From Streptomyces griseus subsp. griseus (GTDB lineage Bacteria; Actinomycetota; Actinomycetes; Streptomycetales; Streptomycetaceae): a DNA stretch of 64,000 nucleotides. Below, one piece after another: positions 19,426 through 28,742 of the stretch; the stretch's first letter is position 1; each line of letters opens with the position of its first letter. The translations under genes were made by a program, and so were the position numbers. The stretch is from contig NZ_JOJE01000039.1 of the NCBI RefSeq assembly GCF_000720255.1, positions 1 to 64,000 of the forward strand, given 5' to 3'. The notes beneath the pieces were generated by a model. That model was given only the letters and a program-made list of their open reading frames with translations. It was not told the DNA's origin and did no database searches.

Positions 19426-21018
19426 GAGGCGGCGGGAGAGTTCGACACGGCGGGTCTTCAGCGTGGCCGTGCGCGGTAGTTCGGCCAGCGGGATCTGGAC
19501 GGGATCCGACAGCTGCGGGTACGCGGCCGTGGCGGCGCGCCAACGGTCCGGGTCCAGCGGCTCGTCCCGGTGGGTGCAGACCACCGGGACCGCCTTGGCC
19601 CCGGGGCCCGGCACCACGACGACCTCGGCCAGCTCCGCCAGTTCGTCCAGGAGGATGTCCTCGATCTCCAGGGTGCTGCCCACCCCGGGGATCGCGTCGA
19701 ACTCGCGGTCGAGCATGTGCAGGCAGCCGAACGAGGTGCGGTAGCCGACGTCCCCGGTACGCCACCAGCCGTCGTGCACATTGGCGTCGTAGCGCTCCTG
19801 TTCGCCGTGGTACGTCTTCGCTATCCCATCCCAGCGGACCTCGATGAAGCCGGGGTTCTGCTGCGAGGGCCGCCTGCCGTCCCGGCTCACCAGCCTCACC
19901 CGGGCGCTGCCCGGCAGGGGGTAGCCCACGCAGCGACCGTCCATCCGGTGGGCGAACCGGCGGTAGTACGGCCGACCGGCCGCGGGGCCGACCTCGCTCT
20001 GCCCGTAGATCTGGAAGAACTGAGCCCGCTGGGCGGAGGCGTGCAGCAGCCGGCGCACCGTCCTCGGGTGGATCGCGTCGAAGGTGCTGCTGAAGTACTT
20101 CACCGACGCGAACGGGCGGCGCGCGTCGTCGGCCAGGTCCTCCCAGGCCAAGAAGGAGTTGGGCAGCGCCTCGATCAGCCAGGGGCGGCGCTCGGCGAAG
20201 AACGCGGCGACGGCGTTGGGGGTGCCGTCGTTCACCAGCAGCGCCGGCATGCCCTTCAGGAGGCAGAGCGACATCGCCGCGAACGTCCGGGAGTGGCCGA
20301 AGGGGAGGTGGATCGCGACAGTGCCCCGCTTCCTCATCAGTCCCAGCAGGAGCAGCTGCGGGCGCAGCCGGGACCGCATCGTCCTCGGCGTGTGCACGAC
20401 CAGCTTGGGCAGTCCTGTGGTGCCGGAGGTGTGCGTGATCATGGCCGGCTCGTCCAGGCCGCGCAGGACCGGCCGCACCGGCACCGTGCCGTCCAGATCG
20501 GCGAGCGCGACCGCGCCCGGACCGGCGTCGCCCACACCGATCACGCCCCGGGTCAGCCCCGCCAGGTCCACACCGTCCTCGGTCAGGGACCGGAGCTTGG
20601 GCCCGTCGGTTACCAGGTGCGGCCGCTCCAGCCGGTCCAGCAGCGCGGAGACGGCCTCGGATTCCAGGTGCTGCGAGAGCATGACCGGGACCGCACCGAC
20701 GCGCTCCACCGCCGTCGCCAGCAGCCAGAGGTCGAAGTTGGGGGCCTTGCAGATCACGACATGGCCGCCGGGGCGCACCCCGGCGACGGCGAGGCGGTTC
20801 GCGATGTCCGCGACATGGCCCGCCAGTTGAGCGACCGTAAGCCGGCGTCCGGCCTCCGGCAGGACGTCGAGGTCGTGATCGAGGACGAGCGGCATGGCGC
20901 CGCGGGCGCGCGCGGCTCTCTCCGGTACGACGCCGAGATGGAGGCCGTGTTTGTCCATCGACGTACGGGCCGTCGCGCGGTTCTTGTGACTCAGCTTGTA
21001 CAGCAACGTGCTTCCCAT
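19411..21018 (-). CDS. ANL-superfamily acyl-CoA/acyl-AMP ligase
   Basis: 535 residues with the AMP-binding loop HTSGTTGLPKLVVHT, FQIYGQSEVG (A5), WWRTGDVGYRTSFG (A7), HMLDREFDAIPG (A8) and a C-terminal lysine in ATLKTRRVEL (A10). It therefore looks catalytically intact. It would activate a carboxylic acid, but the substrate cannot be read from the sequence. The start ATG 21018 follows AAGGAG. It lies 57 bases downstream of the IspH-prenyl synthase fusion on the same strand and is probably co-transcribed, which hints that the acid belongs to terpenoid or meroterpenoid tailoring. Confidence 0.85.
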   Translation of the reverse strand: MGSTLLYKLSHKNRATARTSMDKHGLHLGVVPERAARARGAMPLVLDHDLDVLPEAGRRLTVAQLAGHVADIANRLAVAGVRPGGHVVICKAPNFDLWLLATAVERVGAVPVMLSQHLESEAVSALLDRLERPHLVTDGPKLRSLTEDGVDLAGLTRGVIGVGDAGPGAVALADLDGTVPVRPVLRGLDEPAMITHTSGTTGLPKLVVHTPRTMRSRLRPQLLLLGLMRKRGTVAIHLPFGHSRTFAAMSLCLLKGMPALLVNDGTPNAVAAFFAERRPWLIEALPNSFLAWEDLADDARRPFASVKYFSSTFDAIHPRTVRRLLHASAQRAQFFQIYGQSEVGPAAGRPYYRRFAHRMDGRCVGYPLPGSARVRLVSRDGRRPSQQNPGFIEVRWDGIAKTYHGEQERYDANVHDGWWRTGDVGYRTSFGCLHMLDREFDAIPGVGSTLEIEDILLDELAELAEVVVVPGPGAKAVPVVCTHRDEPLDPDRWRAATAAYPQLSDPVQIPLAELPRTATLKTRRVELSRRLGAGL

Positions 21019-21075
21019 GAGATCTCCTTACGTGCGTGCGACTGAGCGGTGGTACAGGGTGCGGCGGATACGGCA

Positions 21076-23016
21076 TCAGCGGTCGCGGTAGGCGACCATG
21101 TCGGCCAGATCCTCGAGGCGCAGGCGCCAGTGGTGCGGCAGGCCGGCGTCCGCCAGGGCCGCGCGGGCGTCGGCTACCAGGGCGTCGATCCGCTCCTCGA
21201 CATCCGCGCGCACTCCGGAGGCGAGCAGAGCGGCACGGAGTTCGGCCGGGTTCCAGTCGGCGTGGCGGCTGTCCTCGACCAGCCGGGCCACCCGGGGATC
21301 CTTGGCAGTGGCCAGCGCGATCAGCAGGGTCATCTTGTGCTCGCTGAGGTCCAGGCCGGTGGGCTTGCCGGTCACCGTCGCGTCACCGAACGCGTCGAGC
21401 AGGTCGTCCCGCAGCTGGAACGCCTCGCCGGCCGCGACCCCGTACGCCTCGAAGGCCGCGTGCAGCCCGGGGCGTCCGGCGATGGCCGCGCCGAGGGCGA
21501 GCGGGCGGTGGATGGTGTAGCGGCCGGACTTGCAGACGGCGACCCAGCGGGCCAGATCCGGATCCGGCTCCAGCTCGGCGGCCAGGGCGATGTCCAGCTG
21601 CTGGCCGATGATCACCTCCGTGACCAGCTCGTGCCACACCCGCGCCGCCGGGCCGGTCAGTCTGCCCGCGAGCCGGTTCGCGTAGCTGAGGGCCAGGTCC
21701 CCGGCGAGGATGGCGACAGCCTCCCCGTACCGGCGGGACTCCCCCGCCCAGGCGCGCCGCGCGTGGAGGTCCGTGTACGCGGCATGGACGGTCGGAGCGC
21801 CGCGCCGGGTGGGTGAGTTGTCCATGATGTCGTCGTGGATGAGCGCGAACGCGTGCAGCAGCTCGAGCGCCGCCGCCGCGTCGACGACCATGTCCTCGTC
21901 CGCGGCGGCGCCGGACGCCAGATAGCCGGTGACGCAGAACAGCGGACGCAGCCGTTTGCCTCCCGCCGCGATCAGCTCCGAAACGACCGCCACCGGCACC
22001 GCCACGCGAGCGTCCACGGCACTCCAGCGCGTCTCCTCGGCGCTCAGCAACTCCGCGAGCCGCCGGTCGACGCGATCAAGAAGCTTGCCGCAGGTCTCCC
22101 CATCGGCGCCGCCGTGCTCCAGGACCGCCTCCACACGCCGCCCCGAACTGCCTGTCGCCCCCGACTGCTCCGGCTGCCTCGGCGGCCCCGACGCATCCGA
22201 CTGCCCCGGTCCCTCTGAACGTTTCAGCTGCTGCGGCATTCCCCACTCCCCTGCCTCGTTCGACTCCCCGGGCTCAACCGCCCGGTTCGATCCACGCGAC
22301 CGCCCGGGCCGGCCCGGCCGTACCGCATGTGTGGCCGTCGCCTCCGTCTCGACGTCCGGGAAGCCCAGTTCCGCCAGCCGGCGCAGCACCCGCTCCACCT
22401 GTTCCTCGGGCGCGCTCGCGCCGGCCGTGAGGCCCACCGTGCTTACGCCCTCCAGCCAGGCGGAGGTGAGCAGGTCCGGGGCGGGCAGGAGCCGGGCGTC
22501 GGTGCCCACGGCCCGGGCGACCTCCACGAGACGCTGGGAGCTGCCGCAGTCGGCCGACCCGACGACTAGGACGAGGTCGCTGCGGCCCGCGATCACCTGC
22601 ACCGCGTTCCGGCGGTTCCGGCCGGCGCGGTGGTTGCCCGCACCGGCCGACCCGGCCGGCCCCGGGAACCGCTCGTGAAGGACCGCCTCGTGGTGGGCCT
22701 CGGCCACGAGCGGGCACGTCACGTCGATGACCGTGAGCTCGCGCCGCCGGGCGTTGTCGCGGACCTGTGGGGTCGTCCCGTGCGCGGGGAAGACGCACAC
22801 GGCCCCGGTCGGCACCTCCTCCTCGGAGTCGACGAACCGGACGCCCTTGCCCTCGAGCTCCCGCACGGCGTGCTCGTCGTGCATGATCTGCCCGCGTACG
22901 TACACGGGCGCGCCGTGCACCCGGAGCGTGCGTTCCACCGTCTCGACGGCCCGGTGCACTCCGGCACAGTCTCCCCGGGGCTCGGCGAGCAGAACTCGAT
23001 GCGGGGCGGACGGCAT
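21076..23016 (-). CDS. Truncated IspH domain fused to a polyprenyl diphosphate synthase
   Basis: 646 residues in one uninterrupted frame. Residues 1 to about 225 are IspH-like: PRGDCAGVHRAV (first Cys), FPAHGTTPQV, DVTCPLVAEAH (second Cys), then a jump past about 90 residues to DLVLVVGSAD and LEGVSTVGLTAGAS. The missing block carries the conserved GHEGHEE and CYATQNR segments, so the third iron-sulfur ligand is lost and HMBPP reductase activity is unlikely. After a Pro/Gly/Ser-rich linker, a full trans-prenyltransferase follows (GGKRLRP, HDDIMDNSPTRRG, KSGRYTIHRPL, QLRDDLLDAFGD), a GGPP/FPP-synthase type with both Asp-rich motifs. The start is ATG 23016 behind GAGGGGG. It diverges from the naphthoquinone genes. 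Confidence 0.88.
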   Translation of the reverse strand: MPSAPHRVLLAEPRGDCAGVHRAVETVERTLRVHGAPVYVRGQIMHDEHAVRELEGKGVRFVDSEEEVPTGAVCVFPAHGTTPQVRDNARRRELTVIDVTCPLVAEAHHEAVLHERFPGPAGSAGAGNHRAGRNRRNAVQVIAGRSDLVLVVGSADCGSSQRLVEVARAVGTDARLLPAPDLLTSAWLEGVSTVGLTAGASAPEEQVERVLRRLAELGFPDVETEATATHAVRPGRPGRSRGSNRAVEPGESNEAGEWGMPQQLKRSEGPGQSDASGPPRQPEQSGATGSSGRRVEAVLEHGGADGETCGKLLDRVDRRLAELLSAEETRWSAVDARVAVPVAVVSELIAAGGKRLRPLFCVTGYLASGAAADEDMVVDAAAALELLHAFALIHDDIMDNSPTRRGAPTVHAAYTDLHARRAWAGESRRYGEAVAILAGDLALSYANRLAGRLTGPAARVWHELVTEVIIGQQLDIALAAELEPDPDLARWVAVCKSGRYTIHRPLALGAAIAGRPGLHAAFEAYGVAAGEAFQLRDDLLDAFGDATVTGKPTGLDLSEHKMTLLIALATAKDPRVARLVEDSRHADWNPAELRAALLASGVRADVEERIDALVADARAALADAGLPHHWRLRLEDLADMVAYRDR

Positions 23017-23474
23017 GGTTTCCCCCTCGGGGTCGTTCGGAACGAGATCGACGATGTGCGGTTCGGACAGGCCGGCTGACGCCGAGAAGAACGCGCCGGT
23101 CCCCCGGGCGGCTCGCGCTCGAAGAGAACTCGCATGCCCGAACGGAGTCGTCCCGCCGGGTTCTTGATTCCCTATGGATTCGACCGACCCGACGTTGATC
23201 GGCGAGCCGCGAAATGCATCCTTGACGCCGCCTCTTGCCGGGGAATACGCGGTGAGTTGGCCTCGGCTTGGCGGCAAGCAGGCGCCAATCCCGAACCCAG
23301 TGGCCCCCAAGTCACCGCTGGCATTCTCACTCCGGAGGCGGCCGATCCCGACCGGGGGGCGAATTTCATGGCGTGTCGATAACGCCCGCCGCCACCCTGA
23401 TTCATCCGGTCAGAATCCAACGCCGTGCGGCCGCCCATGCAGCGCCCGCATTCCACCCGAGAGAGCGACACCAC
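23017..23474. promoter_or_regulatory. Divergent promoter region of the meroterpenoid cluster
   Basis: 458 bases separate the leftward IspH-prenyl synthase operon from the rightward cupin-aminotransferase-THNS-methyltransferase operon. No gene is supported here. It must hold promoters for both arms and is the natural target for the cluster's SARP regulators, but I found no clear pair of direct repeats with -35/-10 boxes. Confidence 0.4.
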
Positions 23475-24023
23475 ATGAGCGGTCTCATCGTCCCGCCCGG
23501 CCACGGCCGGCAACTCGTCACGAAAGCGCAGGCCGTGACCTTCAAGGTCACGGCCGCGGACGGTTCCTCCTCCTCCGTGTTCGAGGTGGTCGTGCCGCCG
23601 GGGTTCGACGTCGGCGCGCACACCCACAGCCATTCCCAGGAGTTCTTCTACGTCCTGGAGGGGGAGTTGGAGCTCTTCGCGTTCGAGCCCACCGAGCGGA
23701 CCCGGGACACCTGGCACGGCTGGGAGTCCCCGAGCGGCGACCGCGCCGCCCGGGCGGTCACGGGCAGCTGCATGTTCGTGCCGCCGGGCTGCCCGCACGC
23801 CTTCCGCAACCCCACGGACAGACCGGCCCGCATGCTCTTCCAGAGCTCCCCCTCGCCGGACCACGAGCGCTACTTCGAGGAGATCGTCGAGATCTTCGCC
23901 GCCGGCCGGTCCGTGGACTCCGAGGCCGTGGAGCGGATGCGCGAGCGCTACGACGTCCAGCAGATCACCCCGCTCCGCTTCACCCCGCCCGCCCCGGATT
24001 CGGCCGGGCGGACCGCGGCGTGA
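23475..24023 (+). CDS. Cupin-domain protein, probable naphthol/naphthoquinone oxygenase
   Basis: 182 residues with a single cupin. HTHSHSQEFFYVLEGE (residues around 45-60) supplies the two His and Glu metal ligands, and PPGCPHAFRNP supplies the last His. It is the first gene of the rightward operon containing the THN synthase. Cupins next to THN synthases in Streptomyces (MomA type) oxidise 1,3,6,8-tetrahydroxynaphthalene to flaviolin- or mompain-like quinones, which I infer here. The long C-terminal helix (YFEEIVEIFAAG...) is not part of the barrel. Confidence 0.8.
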   Translation: MSGLIVPPGHGRQLVTKAQAVTFKVTAADGSSSSVFEVVVPPGFDVGAHTHSHSQEFFYVLEGELELFAFEPTERTRDTWHGWESPSGDRAARAVTGSCMFVPPGCPHAFRNPTDRPARMLFQSSPSPDHERYFEEIVEIFAAGRSVDSEAVERMRERYDVQQITPLRFTPPAPDSAGRTAA

Positions 24024-24070
24024 CCAGTGGCGACCTGACCGGAGACCGAAGAGTTGAGAGGTGACCTCCC

Positions 24071-25222
24071 ATGACTGTGACGACCAAGGACAGCATCCCG
24101 CTCGTGCACGCGAGCCTGGGCGAACGGGAACTGGCCGCCGTGGCCGAGGTGTTCGCCTCGGGCTGGCCGGCCGGCCAGGGCCCGAGGGGCAAGGCCCTCG
24201 AAGCCCAGCTGAAGCAGCGCTACGGCGTCGGTGACGCGGTCACGCTGAGCAACTGCGGCGCGGCGCTCCACCTGGCCATGCTGGCGCTCGGTGTCGAGCC
24301 CGGCGACGAGGTGATCGTCGCCGACTACACCTTCCCCGCCCCGGCCCACGCGGTGCGCTACGTCGGTGCGACCCCCGTCTTCGCGGACGTGCGCCGCGAC
24401 ACCGGCACCGTCGACCCGCAGGCGGTGGCGGATCTGATCAGCCCGCGTACCGTGGGCGTGATCGCGGTGGACACCGTCGGGCTGCCCGCCGACTACACCG
24501 AACTGATGGCCGTCGCCGACCGCCACGGCCTGTTCGTCGTCGAGGACGCCGCCTGCGCGGTCGGCGCCAGCTACCAGGGACGCCCGGCCGGTACTTTGGC
24601 GCCGGTGGCCTGTCTCTCCTTCCACGGCCGCAAGGGCGCCAGCAGCGGTGAGGGCGGGGCACTGCTCGCCGCCGACCCGGTGATCGGCGCGGACGCCCGA
24701 CTTCGGTCGTCGTTCGGCATCGGGAGCATCTACGAACAGGGGCAGGTGGTCGGCCTGCCGATCCCGTCGTTCACCGACATCGGCTACAACTACAAGCTCT
24801 CCGACATCGCCGCCGCGATCCTCCAGGTGCAACTGGAGCGGGTCGGCGAACTCCTGGAACGCCGGAGCGCGATCGCTGCGTCGTACGGGGAGTTGCTCTC
24901 CGACGAGGAACTGCTCACGGTGCCGTACGTGCCCGGGGACCGCACCCACGCCTGGCAGTCCTATCTGGTGACCCTCGACCCACGCGTCGACCGCTCCGGG
25001 CTCGCCGCCTCGCTGCGCGCCCAGGGCATCGGCTGCGGGCACGGCACCTGGGCCGGCCATCTGCAGCCGGTGTACGACGCCGCGCAGCGCTGCCCGGTCT
25101 CGGCGGACCTCTTCCAGCGCAACCTGGCCCTGCCCATGCACGCCGAACTCCGCCTGGACCAGGTCGAACGCGTCGTGGACGTGCTGCGAGCCGAGCTGAA
25201 GAACAACCTGCGCCCGAGCTGA
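24071..25222 (+). CDS. DegT/DnrJ/EryC1-family PLP aminotransferase
   Basis: 383 residues. Hallmarks: GPRGKALEAQL, NCGAALHLAMLALG, DYTFPAPAHA, VEDAACAVGASYQG and SFHGRKGASSGEGGAL with the PLP lysine. These enzymes usually aminate keto-sugars, but there are no sugar genes here. Beside a THN synthase and a cupin the parallel is furaquinocin-type biosynthesis, where a DegT homologue aminates the oxidised naphthoquinone to 8-amino-flaviolin. I infer the same role. It lies 47 bases after the cupin gene with GAGAGG before the ATG. Confidence 0.85.
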   Translation: MTVTTKDSIPLVHASLGERELAAVAEVFASGWPAGQGPRGKALEAQLKQRYGVGDAVTLSNCGAALHLAMLALGVEPGDEVIVADYTFPAPAHAVRYVGATPVFADVRRDTGTVDPQAVADLISPRTVGVIAVDTVGLPADYTELMAVADRHGLFVVEDAACAVGASYQGRPAGTLAPVACLSFHGRKGASSGEGGALLAADPVIGADARLRSSFGIGSIYEQGQVVGLPIPSFTDIGYNYKLSDIAAAILQVQLERVGELLERRSAIAASYGELLSDEELLTVPYVPGDRTHAWQSYLVTLDPRVDRSGLAASLRAQGIGCGHGTWAGHLQPVYDAAQRCPVSADLFQRNLALPMHAELRLDQVERVVDVLRAELKNNLRPS

Positions 25223-25288
25223 CCGAGGCGCCGGACAGCGAACAAGGCAGAGAAAACTTCTTCCCTTTCTGAAAGGCAGACGCCGGAC

Positions 25289-26416
25289 ATGCCCATCCTT
25301 TGCAAGCCCGCGGTGCGCGTACCGGAATACACCATCACGATGGAGCAGACCCTGGATTTCGCCAGGAACACCCATGCGGGAAAGCCGCAGCTTCCGCTCG
25401 CACTCCGTCTGATAGAAAACACCGGAGTGCAGAAGCGGCACCTGGTGCAGCCCATCGAGAAGACCCTGGACCACCCGGGGTTCGAAGAACGGAACCGCAT
25501 CTACGAGACCGAATCGAAAAAGCGCTGCCCGGAGGCGGTCGAGGAGGCCCTGGCGAACGCGTTGCTGCGGGCCGAGGACATCGACGCCATCATCTATGTG
25601 TCGTGCACCGGATTCATGATGCCCTCGCTCACCGCATGGCTGATCAACACCATGGGGTTCCGCTACGACACCCGGCAGCTGCCCATCGCCCAGCTGGGCT
25701 GCGCCGCGGGCGGGGCGGCGATCAACCGCGCCCATGACTTCTGCGCGGCGCACCCCGACAGCAACGTACTGATCGTCTCGTGCGAGCTGTGCTCGCTGTG
25801 CTACCAGCCCGACGCCGACGACATCGGCTCGCTGCTGTCCGACGGGCTGTTCGGCGACGCGGTCGCGGCGGCGGTGGTGCGTGGCCGTGGCGGCGCCGGC
25901 GTCACGGGTGTCCAACTGCGGCGCAACGCCTCGTACCTCATTCCGCACACCGAGGAGTGGATCTCGTACGCCGTGCGCGACACCGGGTTCCACTTCCAGC
26001 TCGACCGTCGGGTGCCGGGCACCATGGAGCCGCTCGCCCCGGTGCTGCGCGACCTCGCCGCCGGCCACGGCTGGGACGCCGCGGACCTCGACTTCTACAT
26101 CATCCACGCCGGCGGCCCCCGGATCCTGGACGACCTCGCCAAGTACCTCGGGGTCGACCGCTCGGTCTTCCGGCACAGCTGGGGGACGCTGACCGAGTAC
26201 GGGAACATCGCCAGCGCGGTGGTGCTCGACGCACTGCGCAGACGCTTCGAGGAAGGCCCACTGCCGACGGACGCCACCGGCGTGATCGCCGGCTTCGGCC
26301 CCGGCATCACCGCCGAGATGGCGCTGGGCACCTGGGTCGACGGCACGACCCATCACCACCGGGTACACCCTGCCGCCGAGGCAGCGCCACGCCCGTACGC
26401 AGGGAGGATCTCATGA
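25289..26416 (+). CDS. rppA: 1,3,6,8-tetrahydroxynaphthalene synthase (type III PKS)
   Basis: 375 residues. Condenses five malonyl-CoA units into THN. The catalytic triad is visible: Cys in QLGCAAGG, His in FYIIHAGGPR and Asn in TEYGNIASA. The RppA-type run CELCSLCYQPDADD, which contains the extra cysteine typical of THN synthases, is present. Full length compared with known RppA enzymes. It is the third gene of the operon, 66 bases after the aminotransferase, and its stop overlaps the methyltransferase start (ATGA). It supplies the aromatic core of the predicted meroterpenoid. Confidence 0.95.
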   Translation: MPILCKPAVRVPEYTITMEQTLDFARNTHAGKPQLPLALRLIENTGVQKRHLVQPIEKTLDHPGFEERNRIYETESKKRCPEAVEEALANALLRAEDIDAIIYVSCTGFMMPSLTAWLINTMGFRYDTRQLPIAQLGCAAGGAAINRAHDFCAAHPDSNVLIVSCELCSLCYQPDADDIGSLLSDGLFGDAVAAAVVRGRGGAGVTGVQLRRNASYLIPHTEEWISYAVRDTGFHFQLDRRVPGTMEPLAPVLRDLAAGHGWDAADLDFYIIHAGGPRILDDLAKYLGVDRSVFRHSWGTLTEYGNIASAVVLDALRRRFEEGPLPTDATGVIAGFGPGITAEMALGTWVDGTTHHHRVHPAAEAAPRPYAGRIS

Positions 26417-27441
26417 CCAGCACCGGCATCGACATCACCGTCGGCACGCAGGCCGGACCCACGTCCGACCGGATCATGCGGATGATCAACGGCTACTGGG
26501 CCACCGGAATTCTGGGAACGGCGGCGACGTACGCGTTGTTCACGCACCTGGAGGACGGCGCCGACACGCCGGCGGTGCTGGCCGAGCGGGCCGGAATCGC
26601 GCCGCGCGGCGCACAGGCGCTCCTGGACGGTCTGGTGGCCCTGGGCCTGGTCGAGGTGGCGCAGGGCCGCTACCGCAACTCCGCGGAGGCTTCCGCCTTT
26701 CTCGTGGAGGGCCGGCCCGTGTCATTGGCCGGGTTCGCCCGCCTCAAGATGGGCCACCTGGGATCCCTGGCCGCCTTGCCCGACGTCGTACGCGCCGGCG
26801 GGCCGGTGACGGACGCGGTCGTGGAGGTCGCCGACAACCCGCACTGGGAGAACCTCGTCCAGGCCATCGCCGCGCAGTCCGTGCCCGTGGCGCACATCGC
26901 CGCCGAGGCGCTCGGACTGGCCGACGCCGGGAAGATCTCGATCCTCGACATCGGCGGCGGTTCGGGGGTGTGCTCGGCCGTCTGGCTCGGGCTCAACCCC
27001 GACGCCCGCGCCACCCAGATCGACTGGGCGCCGATCAACGCGATCGCCCGGCGGCTGCTGGCCGAACAGGGGGTGGGCGAGCGGGTCGACCACGTCGACG
27101 GCGACTTCCACACCGTCGACTTCGGCGAGGGCGAACACGACGTCGTCATGTACTCCAACATCGCCCACCAGGAAGGTCCCGAGGACAACCTGGCGGTCTT
27201 CACCCGCGTACGCGGGGCGCTGCGGCCCGGCGGCACGCTCGTCGTCTCCGACTACATCACCGACGACGACCGCAGCGGTCCGTCCTTCGCGCTGACCTTC
27301 GCCGGGGAGATGCTCCTCAAGAGCCGGCACGGCTCCACGTGGCGGCGGCGCGACTACCAGGCGTGGCTCAGCGCCGCCGGTTTCGAGGACGTCCGCTTCC
27401 TGGACACCCCGTCCCCCACCACCCTCGTGCTGGCTCGCTGA
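26413..27441 (+). CDS. SAM-dependent methyltransferase (AdoMet_MTases type)
   Basis: 342 residues. An N-terminal winged-helix dimerisation region (YALFTHLEDGADTPAVLAERAG...LLDGLVALGLVE) precedes a Rossmann domain with ILDIGGGSGVCSA (motif I), DHVDGDFHTVDFG and YSNIAHQEG. The architecture is that of small-molecule O-/C-methyltransferases of polyketide pathways. Start ATG 26413 overlaps the THN synthase stop and has GGGAGG upstream. The probable substrate is the naphthoquinone core; whether carbon or oxygen is methylated cannot be told from the sequence. Confidence 0.88.
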   Translation: MTSTGIDITVGTQAGPTSDRIMRMINGYWATGILGTAATYALFTHLEDGADTPAVLAERAGIAPRGAQALLDGLVALGLVEVAQGRYRNSAEASAFLVEGRPVSLAGFARLKMGHLGSLAALPDVVRAGGPVTDAVVEVADNPHWENLVQAIAAQSVPVAHIAAEALGLADAGKISILDIGGGSGVCSAVWLGLNPDARATQIDWAPINAIARRLLAEQGVGERVDHVDGDFHTVDFGEGEHDVVMYSNIAHQEGPEDNLAVFTRVRGALRPGGTLVVSDYITDDDRSGPSFALTFAGEMLLKSRHGSTWRRRDYQAWLSAAGFEDVRFLDTPSPTTLVLAR

Positions 27442-27448
27442 GACGACA

Positions 27449-27493
27449 GGCCCCCGGCGCCGCGGCCCATTCGCGGGCAGCCGCGCCGGAGCC
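27449..27493. terminator. Imperfect G/C hairpin between convergent genes
   Basis: The segment reads GGCCCCCGGCGCCGCGGC, a 13-base loop, then GCCGCGCCGGAGCC. It can fold into a long, slightly bulged stem. It sits between the stop of the rightward methyltransferase and that of the leftward SARP regulator, where a two-way terminator is expected. Confidence 0.45.
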
Positions 27494-27517
27494 TTCGTCC
27501 TGATCCGGACGACGGGG

Positions 27518-28624
27518 CTAGGAACGCTCGAGCTCAGGTGCCTGGCGCAGTATCTCCAGTTCCAGGTGCTGCAGCCCGGGGCTGGGCGAGATGCCCAGGT
27601 CCTCCACCATCCTCTTCTGGTGGGCCCGCAACACCGACAGCGCATCCGCCTGCCGGCCCGCCCGGTACAGCGCGAGGCTCAGCAGTTCGCAGCCGTACTC
27701 CCGCAGCGGATGGGCCTGTGTGAAGGCCACCAGTTCGGGCACCGCCATCTCGTGGTTGCCCACCGCGACCAGGGTGGCGCAGCGGCCCTCGATCACCGAC
27801 AGGCGCAGCTCCTCCAGGCGTACGGCCTCGGGTGCGACATGCGGGGTCGCGGCCACCTCCGCGTACGCCTCCCCGCGCCACAGGGCCAGGCCCGCCTCGA
27901 ACGCGTGCAGCGCTCGCTGCGGATCGCCCCGGTCCAGCGCCTGCCATCCGGCGCCGGCGCTCTCCCAGAAGCGGTGGGCGTCGACCTCGACGGCACGGCT
28001 GTTCAGCAGATAGCCCCGCCCGCGCGTGCACAGCACCGTCGCCGGGGTGCGCGGAGCCCGGTGCGGTTCCAGGGCGCGCCGCAGATTGGCGATGTACGCG
28101 TGCAGTGAGGTGATCGCCGACTGCGGCGGCCGGCCCTCCCACAGCGCCTCCACCAGTACGTCCACCGAGACCGGCTGACCCACCTGGCTCACCAGCAGCA
28201 CGAGCGCCGCACGCTGCTTGGGCGCCCCGAGGTCCACCCACCGGCCGCCGACGGTCGCCTCGACCGGGCCGAGTACCCGGAACTCCACCCCGGCGCCCGA
28301 CGCGGGGCGGCGAGGTGGGCCGGCCGCGTCGGGACTGCCGCGTCCGGTGGTGTCCGGGCTGCGGTCGTCCAGGCGCCGAGGGGAGGTGGTGTCGAGGTCC
28401 AGCGCCTGAGTGACGTACTGCTTCAGTGTCTCGTTGGCGCGCTTCAACTCCCGGACCTCGCGCTCGAGTTCCGCTATGCGCTGCGCGCCCGTGCCTTCCG
28501 TGCTTCCTGTGCTCCCCCCTGACCGCTGCTCGGCGACGGCCTGCCTTCCGCGCTGTCCGACGGCCACCGGGACGGCGGTCATGGTGCTGTTGCGGATGCT
28601 TCTGTCCATCGTTTCTGCACTCAT
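27518..28624 (-). CDS. SARP-family regulator with an N-terminal coiled coil
   Basis: 368 residues. Residues about 112-210 form the OmpR-like winged helix (EFRVLGPVEATVGG...PKQRAALVLLVSQ...LHAYIANLRRAL...GRGYLL). The bacterial transcriptional activation domain follows (FEAGLALWRGEAYAEV...HPLREYGCELLSLALYRAGRQADAL). Before them, residues 48-75 (AQRIAELEREVRELKRANETLK) form a strong coiled coil that looks like the leucine zipper of IS3-family OrfA proteins. I start at ATG 28624 behind GGGGAT; an in-frame ATG at 28654 is possible. It is probably an activator of the surrounding meroterpenoid genes. Confidence 0.85.
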   Translation of the reverse strand: MSAETMDRSIRNSTMTAVPVAVGQRGRQAVAEQRSGGSTGSTEGTGAQRIAELEREVRELKRANETLKQYVTQALDLDTTSPRRLDDRSPDTTGRGSPDAAGPPRRPASGAGVEFRVLGPVEATVGGRWVDLGAPKQRAALVLLVSQVGQPVSVDVLVEALWEGRPPQSAITSLHAYIANLRRALEPHRAPRTPATVLCTRGRGYLLNSRAVEVDAHRFWESAGAGWQALDRGDPQRALHAFEAGLALWRGEAYAEVAATPHVAPEAVRLEELRLSVIEGRCATLVAVGNHEMAVPELVAFTQAHPLREYGCELLSLALYRAGRQADALSVLRAHQKRMVEDLGISPSPGLQHLELEILRQAPELERS

Positions 28625-28742
28625 GGCATCCCCCGTAAGTGTGTGTCCGGACATGCCCTGAACACGGCCCGGGCCGGCCTGCCCGCGCACGGGCCCGGCG
28701 CCGCCGCGCACGGCGGCGCCGGGAACCCGCGGCAGGGCTGGT

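Noticed and set aside
28395..28487. IS3 insertion in the SARP gene
   Set aside because: Only a zipper-like coding stretch is seen. There are no terminal inverted repeats, no OrfB and no frame break, so it is treated as a protein feature.
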